The notes under the pieces: generated by a model
Seen by the model: the letters and a program-made list of their open reading frames with translations, nothing else
Databases searched by the model: none
Told to the model about the DNA's origin: nothing
Position numbers and translations under genes: made by a program
NCBI GenBank assembly: GCA_900313545.1
Contig: OMRS01000116.1
Location: forward strand, 1-5,172
Source of the DNA: an uncultured Eubacteriales bacterium
GTDB taxonomy: Bacteria > Bacillota_A > Clostridia > Christensenellales > Aristaeellaceae
Reading direction: 5' to 3'
DNA length: 5,172 nt
Shown here: in pieces, positions 1 through 5,172 of the stretch
Numbering within the stretch: the first letter of the stretch is position 1
Layout of the letters: each line of letters begins with the position of its first letter

Positions 1-926
1 GCCGGACAGATATGATTGGGATAATCGGAGGCTGTATACCAGTCTCCGCAGGCGGGACAGCGGATGTACCCTTCCGACTTCGCCGGGCAGACATGATTGT
101 TGTATTCCGCGCCGGCCCTGAACCATCTCCCGCAGTCCGGGCACTGCACATACTCCACCGTCGTCCCGACGGTATAGACAGCGGGGCAGACATGATTCAT
201 ATAGTCCGCCATCGTTGCAAAGCGCTGATGACACAGCGGGCACTCCACCATGTACTCCTGATAAACGGCTCCCAGCGTATCCGTCATCTGGATGGAGGCA
301 ACCGCCCGTTCAAAGACCGCGGTGGCGTTGCCCGTTCCCACCATGGACATGCTCACCAGCAGCGTGTCTCCGCAGAGCATCGGAACCGCCACAAAGCTCA
401 TCTGAACCCCGTCCTTGGAGACGGCATAGGTCGGGCTCTGTCTGCCGGAGACCTGCCGGTTGGAGGCCGTTCCTCCGGGCAGCCTCTTCTGGATATCCGC
501 AATCTCCTGCTGGGCCGACACATTGGCCGCATGCTGTACAGCCATGGAGGAAAGCATATCTCCCCTCGGAGCGTACAGATCCGCATAACCCGAGGCCGTA
601 TGCGCCAGGCCATTGGCCTGCGGCATGACATACAGCCTGTCGACCTGCGGGGCACTGAGCTGTGACGCCAGCATCCAGGCCTGCTGGTTGTTGAAACTCA
701 CCTGGACCCACTGTCCGTCACTGCTGGTGGAATTCACATTGACCAGCAGCCCGGGCTCAACCGTTCTGAAGACCGTTCCGCTCTGGTTGGGGGCCTGATA
801 CACGTTGACCGTACCATATGCGGTATTCACCTGCATCAGCTGCGCAGATGCCAGTGAACAGACCATCGCCAGGATCACCAGCAGCACCATGCCAACGCGG
901 GCCTTGAATCCCCGTTTTCCGATCAT
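1..926 (-). CDS. Secreted SH3b-domain protein with tandem CxxC...HxC zinc-finger repeats (3' end outside window)
   Basis: The frame is open from the ATG at 926-924 to the window edge: 308 complete codons with no stop, so the C-terminus is missing. Residues 1-28 form a classic signal peptide: basic K4, R5, K8 and R10, a hydrophobic stretch 11-26, and a likely cut after ASA at 28. There is no lipobox. Residues about 37-91 resemble a bacterial SH3 (SH3b) domain, with the VNVYQAP start, DGQWVQV at 70-76, AW at 83-84 and a closing ASQL. Residues 110-150 are Ala/Gln-rich and probably helical. Residues 163-215 look alpha/beta and I do not recognise the family. From 229 on come three repeats, each with CPxC, an aromatic residue and NH(V/I)CPA. 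The start is fixed by AGGAGGT eight bases upstream. SH3b domains often bind cell-wall peptides, so a wall-associated role is inferred. The ligand is unknown, and metal binding is predicted only from Cys/His spacing. Confidence 0.92.
   Translation of the reverse strand, partial: MIGKRGFKARVGMVLLVILAMVCSLASAQLMQVNTAYGTVNVYQAPNQSGTVFRTVEPGLLVNVNSTSSDGQWVQVSFNNQQAWMLASQLSAPQVDRLYVMPQANGLAHTASGYADLYAPRGDMLSSMAVQHAANVSAQQEIADIQKRLPGGTASNRQVSGRQSPTYAVSKDGVQMSFVAVPMLCGDTLLVSMSMVGTGNATAVFERAVASIQMTDTLGAVYQEYMVECPLCHQRFATMADYMNHVCPAVYTVGTTVEYVQCPDCGRWFRAGAEYNNHVCPAKSEGYIRCPACGDWYTASDYPNHICP
6..242 (-). repeat. Three tandem zinc-finger-like protein repeats (CX2C-X11/12-HXC)
   Basis: Within the SH3b gene, residues 229-247, 262-280 and 290-307 repeat the same plan: Cys-Pro-x-Cys, an aromatic residue three or four places later, a Tyr near the middle, then Asn-His-(Val/Ile)-Cys-Pro. 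The first two have twelve residues between the second Cys and the His, the third has eleven. The linkers are 14 and 9 residues. All twelve Cys/His ligand positions are intact. The array reaches the window edge (the last visible codons are again CP), so more copies may follow. The pattern resembles C2HC zinc fingers, although the final HxC spacing is tighter than in usual C2H2 fingers. Confidence 0.82.
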
Positions 927-934
927 TCGACGAA

Positions 935-941
935 ACCTCCT
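935..941 (-). promoter_or_regulatory. Strong ribosome binding site for the SH3b gene
   Basis: The minus strand reads AGGAGGT, a near-perfect Shine-Dalgarno match, with eight bases before the ATG at 926. It decides the start and points to efficient translation, in contrast with the weak sites ahead of the short membrane protein. Confidence 0.88.
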
Positions 942-960
942 GTCAATTATTCATCATAAA

Positions 961-976
961 TATCGGTGATCCGATA
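961..976 (-). promoter_or_regulatory. Perfect inverted repeat in the 5' leader of the SH3b gene (possible operator or 5' hairpin)
   Basis: Six-base arms TATCGG and CCGATA flank a four-base spacer. With the predicted start of transcription near 980, this lies at about +5 to +20 of the message. It could be a repressor operator or a stem-loop that protects the 5' end of the RNA. No poly-U follows, so it is not a terminator. A six-base stem can also arise by chance. Confidence 0.45.
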
Positions 977-986
977 CCTGATTCAC

Positions 987-1015
987 AGTATAAATGAAAA
1001 CGATCAAATAAGCAA
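987..1015 (-). promoter_or_regulatory. Sigma-A-type promoter for the SH3b gene
   Basis: Reading the minus strand, the -35 box TTGCTT (1015-1010) and the -10 box TATACT (992-987) are separated by exactly 17 bases of AT-rich sequence. The -10 box has one mismatch to TATAAT and the -35 box has two to TTGACA. The region is clearly more AT-rich than its surroundings. Transcription should begin near 980, leaving a leader of about 54 bases. This suggests the gene is transcribed independently of the membrane-protein pair upstream, though read-through is possible because no terminator is seen between them. Confidence 0.72.
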
Positions 1016-1235
1016 TTCCGGTTTTTCCCCGCCGGAGACGGTTCCCTCACTTTTTCCCCGCATCAAAGGCGGCTTCCTGTCCGCCAGGCGGCACCCCGTT
1101 CCTGTTCTGCGCCAAATCCCCGTAAAACTCCCCGGAATGGGCGCTGTGCCTGTGCGGTCACAGAACTTTCCTTCCCCCCGGCCTCCATCCGTGACCTGCA
1201 GAGAGAGAAAGAGCGGTTCAAAAACCCGTCATCCG
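1016..1235. other. Intergenic stretch with no supported gene
   Basis: Between the stop of the short membrane protein and the SH3b promoter I find no gene I can support. Short open stretches exist in all three minus-strand frames, as expected in GC-rich DNA, but none combines a start, a ribosome site and a recognisable protein. I read these frames for a remnant of the C-terminal domain that the short paralogue lacks (QFPWR segment, last helix) and found none. No stem followed by a T-run, and so no intrinsic terminator, is visible. A 7-base tandem duplication (GTCATCC twice, 1228-1241) spans the stop codon of the upstream gene. Confidence 0.6.
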
Positions 1236-2891
1236 TCATCCCTGTTTCGGGGAATCTGTCCGGACAGGATTCCGCAGCCGGCCGTGCACTGCGGATTCAG
1301 GCCGCAACGCCGCCCCTCCGCCCTGTTTCCACTCCGCTTCCTCCTTCAGCGCATATGCTTCCCAGAAGACCGACGTGTTGGACCCTTCTCCCACCGGCAG
1401 CAGGTCCCGGGATGCGATCAGCGGGTCAACCGCAAATAACGCGGCCGTTCCTGCCGCAAGGAGAAGCAGGAGGCTGATCTTCCTGCGCTGATCCTCCGGT
1501 CTGCCCCGGACAAGACGCGACAGCAGAATTGACCCCGCCAGAGAAAGAAGCGTCATGGCGGATGCCGCAGCGTCGATCTGGACAGGTTCCGGAACTGTTT
1601 TCATCAGCTTCAGCATGGGGATCCACTGGAAGGCCGTGAGCGGGACGGAAAGGAGCATCAGCGCGCATTTTCCGGCTTTTTCCCGCTGGTTTTTCAGTCC
1701 GAAATACACCATTTGCACAATCCCCACCGTCCAGAGCACAAGTCCAAAGAGGGGGCATGCGAGAAATACCGCGCAGGCGCACAGGGGAAGAAACAGTTTT
1801 CGCTTTGCCTGAAAGCATACAGGAATGAGACACAGAAATGCCAGCGCCGCGGTTTCATCGAACGCGGCGTTTTCATACACGGCGGTCACTCTCCATGGCA
1901 TCAGGAGGAAGATCAGCATCGCAAGGGTCGCTTCCTTCCTTCCCGCACCGGATTCCCTTGCCAGCACCCAGACCGCTCCCGCGCTGAAGAGGCTCAGGGA
2001 GATCGTCCAGAGGTTCAGCATATACGCCGCACTGGCACCTGCCAGCCTCGCAAGTGCCAAAGGAAGGAGCAGAATGTCCGGGCGAAACACCGAAATGCAT
2101 GTCCCGAAGGGGCTGTCCGTCCAGTGTGAAATCCATTCCGGAAATCTTCCGCCGCGGATCGCATCGGCCAGCGCATCCAGTCTGGCCAGCTGTCTCATCC
2201 CGTTGCCGGATTCTCCGATGACGGCGCCATCCCTCAGCGAGGGAGCCAGGGCAACAAACAGCACCCCGGACAGGATGCACAGCAGCGCGATGCGCCGCCG
2301 GTTCATCCACCCTCTCCGGCACCCCGCCAGAAAAACAGCGCCCGCGAGGGCAAGCAGGAAAACCGTGATGGTGTTGTCCTTCAAAGGCGGGGTGTACAGC
2401 CGAAGGAACAAAAGCGCAAGATGGGTTCCCGAGCGGAAATCGACTTCAACCTTCAGATCGACGCCCTGCTCCGTCACCCGGAAAACGAATTTCCCCTCTT
2501 CCTCCCCTTCCTTCATCACCAGTTCTGAAGGTTCTATCCGTGCACCGTTTCCAAAGCTCAGCAGGAATGCATTCTCGCCGTCCGCGTAATCGCTCCATTT
2601 GAGCCGGTACTCGCCCGGGTCCAGGTTGAAATGCGGCCCGTCCGAGGGAAAGATGCCGTAGCTCCCTCCCTCGGAAATCTCCGATTCCTTTCCCGCAGGA
2701 AAGCTCATGGACTCCGTATCAAAGTTGATGAACACCTTTTCCCGGTCCCATATTCCCAGAAGGCAGCTGAGCAGCGCGGCACCGATCAGAAATGCGGGCA
2801 GAAGGAAGATCAAACGTCGCCTGTTGATAAGCCCGCCCCCCTTCTTCTTTTCAAAACGGCATAAACTGCGGCTCCGAGCCACCCGAGGCAT
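1236..2891 (-). CDS. Short, degenerate PTPS-related/GT-C-like polytopic membrane protein
   Basis: This is a paralogue of the gene just upstream. From the ATG at 2891 it has 551 residues: basic RRR at 24-26, helix 27-46, extracytoplasmic beta-rich domain about 50-168 (DPGEYRL at 91-97 matches DAGTYTL in the paralogue), helix 173-191, basic loop CRRGWMNRRR, helix 201-217, then the first core loop and further helices to about 495. In that loop the paralogue's D-x-x-D...F-H becomes E227, N230, R233 and Q234, while LARL is kept. RFALGE becomes NAAFDE, keeping the Glu. The SH-like site and the QFPWR segment are lost, and the protein ends in a hydrophilic tail of about 55 residues. The start is uncertain: the ATG at 2891 overlaps the upstream gene by 82 bases with a poor ribosome site, while a TTG at 2813-2811 overlaps its stop as TTGA. 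The RRR before helix 1 favours the longer form. Glycosyltransferase activity is doubtful; a partner or regulatory role is inference. Confidence 0.88.
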   Translation of the reverse strand: MPRVARSRSLCRFEKKKGGGLINRRRLIFLLPAFLIGAALLSCLLGIWDREKVFINFDTESMSFPAGKESEISEGGSYGIFPSDGPHFNLDPGEYRLKWSDYADGENAFLLSFGNGARIEPSELVMKEGEEEGKFVFRVTEQGVDLKVEVDFRSGTHLALLFLRLYTPPLKDNTITVFLLALAGAVFLAGCRRGWMNRRRIALLCILSGVLFVALAPSLRDGAVIGESGNGMRQLARLDALADAIRGGRFPEWISHWTDSPFGTCISVFRPDILLLPLALARLAGASAAYMLNLWTISLSLFSAGAVWVLARESGAGRKEATLAMLIFLLMPWRVTAVYENAAFDETAALAFLCLIPVCFQAKRKLFLPLCACAVFLACPLFGLVLWTVGIVQMVYFGLKNQREKAGKCALMLLSVPLTAFQWIPMLKLMKTVPEPVQIDAAASAMTLLSLAGSILLSRLVRGRPEDQRRKISLLLLLAAGTAALFAVDPLIASRDLLPVGEGSNTSVFWEAYALKEEAEWKQGGGAALRPESAVHGRLRNPVRTDSPKQG

Positions 2892-4957
2892 GAGATCCCG
2901 TCGCAGATGCGCCAGATGCTCTTTCCCGCAAACCAGACCTTGAGTTTTCCGGAGGAATGCTCCGGCACCCTCACCTCGATGCGTCCCTGTTCTCCCTGCA
3001 GGACCGGCAGGCGCTCCCCGTCCATTTGGGCGGCATAGCCGTCAAAGGCAAACAGCGGAAGGCTGATGACCCCTCCCTCAGGAGCCGTGACGTTCATCTC
3101 CATCTGCGGGCCTTTTTTCCTGGCGTCCTCAACCCTGGCGCTTCCTGTGACCCGGATTGACTCATCTTCCGTCCAGCCGCCCTCATATCCCGGAAGATTG
3201 TACTCCTTGTTGATCAGGTCATTTTTTCCCAGCTCGCCAGGCATCAGGACATTCCCCTCCTTGACGGCGCTCATTTCCGGCCAGGCCGCCGCCGCGAAGA
3301 GAACCAGCGCGATCACCGCGGCGCGCCTTCCCGTCTCGCCTGCGAGGAAACATCCTCCTGAAAACGCCAGAAAAACAGAGGCAAACCCCAGAAGGCGCCA
3401 TGGGAACTGAATATAATCTGTCGTATTTCCGGTCAGCTTAGCCGCCAGGTTCCAGAATCCGGAAGACACCGACAGCAAAACGCAGATCGCCGCCATCCCC
3501 AGTGCGGGGATGGCCAGGTGGCCCGGTTTCTGCTTTGTCCAGGGTCTGCCGCCGGCAATGACCGCAGCGCACAGCAGCACTGCCGAAAGCACCATCACGG
3601 GGCCAAGCGTATGAAATCCCCTGATCTGAAGAAGCTCCGTCATCCTGAGGACGAATTCCGCCACATGCCTCCTGAGCCGCTGCGTTTCAATCCCCTGCGC
3701 ACTGTACATCAGAAACGGGACGATCTGAAACAGGCTCAGCACCCCTGCCAGCATCCCGCCCTGGACGATCCGCAGCCACCTTCTGTTTCTGCACAGCCAG
3801 CGGAACCTGACCAGGAAAATCCCCAGGGCCCATCCTGCGCACAGAAGGGTCGTGATCATGTGGCTCAGAAAAATACAGGCGGCCGATACGCCAAGCGTCA
3901 CGGGATTTCCGTCATCCCAGGCCACGCGCCAGATCCCTTCAAAAAAGAGGGGAAGGAACACCATGGCCAGCGCTTCCCCCAGCGCGAAGCGGATATACAG
4001 ATTCGAAAGGCGGTACAGGGCGAGCACATAGAAAACCGCAGCGCATGCGGCGCTTTCCTCATTCCCCGTCATCCGCCTCGCCGCAGAAAACATGGACAGG
4101 CCGGAGGCCAGGTGGATGCAGATAAACAGGACATGCACCGTGTACACCTGAGTGGCCCCGAGCATCCGCATGAGAGCAAAGGGATACAGGAACACATCGG
4201 GATAAAACACGGAGGTCAGCGCTCCAAAGCCGTTATAGCTGAATCCTCCGACCCTCGCCGGAACCTGTCCCGTCATCAGGGCTGACCGGAGGTTTTCCAG
4301 TCTGGCCAGATGGAAGATCCCGTCATGGCCGTCGATGGTCACAAGCCCCCCATGGAGACTTGGAAGTGAGGCAAACACCACCGCGGCAGCGACAGGAAGA
4401 AGTGCCCAAAGGGTCCTTCCCGCAGGCCTTCCTCTCCTCCGCGCCATCCACAGTGCGCCAATTGCCATCCAGACCCCCGCACATGTAAACACGAGGTCCG
4501 TACACCCGGGCGTTGTCAGGACAAGCTCCTCCATTGCGGGGGCACCCTCTTCACCGCAGACAAGCCGGACCTCCAGGTCCCTTGCCTCCCTGTCGAGGTG
4601 AAAGGTGAATTCCCGGGATCCGTTTTCCGGAGAAATCCGGAAAACGGAGGGTTCCGGCTGCCCGCCGCGGGAAAAGGCCAGATGCAGTTCGCCTCCGCCT
4701 TTGGGGGCCGCCGCTGCTGAAAGGGTGTATGTTCCCGCATCCAGCGTGATTTCCCTGAATCCCCGGATCTCCTGACCCTGACCTGCAGCGGAGGAAACGC
4801 TGCGGACATCCCCGCCCGGGGATGCCCAGATGACCGGAAACCGGTTTCTTTTTCGAAGCAGGCCGCTTCCATACAGCATCAGAATGATCACAAGTCCAAG
4901 GATGACGGGGATCATTTCCAGCAGCAGATGGTTCTTCTTCCGGAGCCTGGTGTCCAT
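2810..4957 (-). CDS. PTPS-related/GT-C-like polytopic membrane protein, probable envelope glycosyltransferase
   Basis: The protein has 715 residues. Helix 1 spans 11-31. An extracytoplasmic beta-rich domain (about 40-150) resembles a carbohydrate-binding sandwich. Helix 2 (152-171), a basic RRRGRPAGR turn and helix 3 (183-200) put the next loop outside. That loop holds D209, H211, D212 and H216 in DGHDGIFHLARL, followed by YNGFG (241) and FYPDVFLYP (251). Further core motifs are RFALGE (323-328), LSHM (364-367) and QFPWR (517-521). A second extracytoplasmic domain (about 575-675) precedes a last helix (677-697) and an inner KRRR. I recognise the pattern of the membrane 'PTPS-related' family, distant kin of YfhO and other GT-C enzymes, which use polyprenyl-phosphate sugars on the outer face. 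Donor and acceptor cannot be read. The start at 4957 has a purine-rich ribosome site; an ATG at 5005 would add 16 polar residues and is less likely. Confidence 0.92.
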   Translation of the reverse strand: MDTRLRKKNHLLLEMIPVILGLVIILMLYGSGLLRKRNRFPVIWASPGGDVRSVSSAAGQGQEIRGFREITLDAGTYTLSAAAAPKGGGELHLAFSRGGQPEPSVFRISPENGSREFTFHLDREARDLEVRLVCGEEGAPAMEELVLTTPGCTDLVFTCAGVWMAIGALWMARRRGRPAGRTLWALLPVAAAVVFASLPSLHGGLVTIDGHDGIFHLARLENLRSALMTGQVPARVGGFSYNGFGALTSVFYPDVFLYPFALMRMLGATQVYTVHVLFICIHLASGLSMFSAARRMTGNEESAACAAVFYVLALYRLSNLYIRFALGEALAMVFLPLFFEGIWRVAWDDGNPVTLGVSAACIFLSHMITTLLCAGWALGIFLVRFRWLCRNRRWLRIVQGGMLAGVLSLFQIVPFLMYSAQGIETQRLRRHVAEFVLRMTELLQIRGFHTLGPVMVLSAVLLCAAVIAGGRPWTKQKPGHLAIPALGMAAICVLLSVSSGFWNLAAKLTGNTTDYIQFPWRLLGFASVFLAFSGGCFLAGETGRRAAVIALVLFAAAAWPEMSAVKEGNVLMPGELGKNDLINKEYNLPGYEGGWTEDESIRVTGSARVEDARKKGPQMEMNVTAPEGGVISLPLFAFDGYAAQMDGERLPVLQGEQGRIEVRVPEHSSGKLKVWFAGKSIWRICDGISCLGWLGAAVYAVLKRRRGAGLSTGDV
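4619..4648. repeat. 13-bp perfect inverted repeat inside the long membrane-protein gene
   Basis: Arms TCCGTTTTCCGGA and TCCGGAAAACGGA are exact reverse complements, separated by GAAA on the plus strand. In the message this would be a 13-bp stem with a UUUC loop over codons 104-113 (S-V-F-R to P-E-N-G), about 310-340 bases into the gene. No T-run follows on the coding strand, so it is not an ordinary terminator. The corresponding stretch of the paralogue has no such structure. Confidence 0.85.
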
Positions 4958-4961
4958 TTTG

Positions 4962-4972
4962 CCTTCCCTTCC
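4962..4972 (-). promoter_or_regulatory. Ribosome binding site that sets the start of the long membrane protein
   Basis: The minus strand reads GGAAGGGAAGG followed by CAAA and the ATG at 4957. The purine run offers AAGGGA seven bases, or AAGG four bases, from the start. The rival ATG at 5005 has AGGCGG only three bases ahead, which is too close, so 4957 is preferred. Confidence 0.65.
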
Positions 4973-5172
4973 AAAGCGGGATGCCTCCGCGCGCCATACG
5001 GGCATTTTCCGCCTGATCAGTTGTAGATTTATGCCAGGAGAGGCCCCCCGGAGCCCCTTTGCGGCATTCGCCGCTTCCGTGTTTCATCAGGGCGCGGGGG
5101 ATCTCAGTCTTTCGCAGGATGTGCAAATGTGCCCAGTTCCCCGCTCTTCCAGTGTCTGCGGCACAGGCTGAC
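4973..5172 (-). other. Upstream flank, possibly holding the last codons of another minus-strand gene
   Basis: No complete gene is visible. Two minus-strand frames enter from the edge and stop at 5104-5106 and 5087-5089. The second ends in a short tail containing CTSCERL, a CxxC pair that could belong to a zinc ribbon, but about 28 codons are too few to decide and codon use does not separate the frames. A five-base hairpin (GCGGC, loop, GCCGC at 5061-5074) sits between these stops and the next gene, without a T-run on the minus strand. I see no convincing -35/-10 pair for the membrane-protein gene, so it may be co-transcribed from outside the window. Confidence 0.3.

Noticed and set aside
12..665. 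Plus-strand open frame of 217 codons
   Set aside because: Antisense to the SH3b/zinc-finger gene, which has a signal peptide, ribosome site and promoter. The His/Arg-rich product mirrors the opposite strand.
1063..1239. 58-codon minus-strand frame whose ATG overlaps the stop of the short membrane protein (ATGA)
   Set aside because: The overlap is suggestive, but there is no proper ribosome site, the product is an unrecognisable Arg/Gly/Ala mixture, and the other two frames are equally open here.
1300..1340. Internal AAGGAGG seven bases before a GTG near the end of the short membrane protein
   Set aside because: The frame it would open stops after about eleven codons and encodes nothing recognisable.
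1825..2589. Long plus-strand open frame of 254 codons
   Set aside because: Antisense to the short membrane protein, Ser/Arg/Ala-rich, no ribosome site or family resemblance.
2325..3378. A 14-base identical stretch (CGCCAGAAAAACAG) in both membrane-protein genes
   Set aside because: The copies lie at non-equivalent positions (near residue 187 of one and 530 of the other) and simply encode the same Val-Phe-Leu-Ala of membrane helices.
3492..3514. 9-bp inverted repeat with a 5-base loop (GCCATCCCC / GGGGATGGC)
   Set aside because: It falls in codons for a membrane helix, has no T-run, and is short enough to be chance in GC-rich DNA.
3518..4285. Long plus-strand open frame of 255 codons
   Set aside because: It lies wholly antisense to the long membrane protein. 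Its product is rich in His, Pro, Arg and Gln with no recognisable domain, which is typical of a frame opposite GC-rich coding DNA.
4607..4621. Overlapping EcoRI, SmaI and BamHI sites (GAATTC, CCCGGG, GGATCC), like a cloning polylinker
   Set aside because: The reading frame and the beta-domain pattern run straight through, matching the paralogue's layout, so this is natural sequence and not vector.
4819..4856. Terminator-like ACCGG...CCGGT followed by a T-rich run on the plus strand
   Set aside because: It is inside the N-terminal codons of the long membrane protein, on the opposite strand, and ends no plus-strand gene.
4551..5126. Minus-strand open frame of 191 codons overlapping the start of the long membrane protein
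   Set aside because: Out of frame with the membrane protein, which has clear helices and a better ribosome site. The product is low-complexity and Arg/Pro/Gly-rich.

Overview
The window reads as chromosomal DNA of a Gram-positive, Clostridia-like bacterium of moderately high G+C (about 55-60% by eye). This is an inference. It rests on an AGGAGGT ribosome binding site, an SH3b-type secreted protein, and large envelope proteins of the GT-C-like 'PTPS-related' membrane family, which I recall as common in gut and rumen Bacillota. No marker gene fixes the taxon. Every supported gene lies on the minus strand, so the layout is described from high to low coordinates.

From 5172 to about 4973 there is a flank that may hold the last codons of an upstream gene. 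Next is a 715-residue polytopic membrane protein (4957 to 2810). It has an N-terminal membrane anchor, an extracytoplasmic beta-rich domain, a multi-helix GT-C-like core with an acidic/His first loop, a conserved QFPWR segment, a second C-terminal extracytoplasmic domain and a last helix. Directly downstream and overlapping it is a shorter paralogue (2891 or 2813 to 1236, up to 551 residues). It has the same N-terminal plan, but most of the charged and His positions of the core are replaced, and the QFPWR segment and C-terminal domain are missing. The two genes look like a tandem duplication that has diverged into an intact and a degenerate partner, translated from one message.

A gap of about 310 bases (927-1235) follows, with no convincing gene. 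Its low-coordinate end holds a good sigma-A-type promoter (987-1015), a 16-base hairpin or palindrome just after the predicted transcription start (961-976), and a strong ribosome binding site (935-941). These drive the third gene (926 to beyond base 1). That gene encodes a secreted protein with a signal peptide, an SH3b-like domain, a middle alpha/beta region and at least three tandem CxxC...HxC zinc-finger-like repeats. It runs off the window.

Together the genes point to cell-envelope work. The two membrane proteins could act in polyprenyl-linked sugar transfer or a related step on the outer face of the membrane, and the SH3b protein is placed outside the membrane. A functional link between the membrane pair and the SH3b protein is only neighbourhood inference, because the third gene has its own promoter. 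No mobile element, CRISPR array, tRNA or rRNA is visible.
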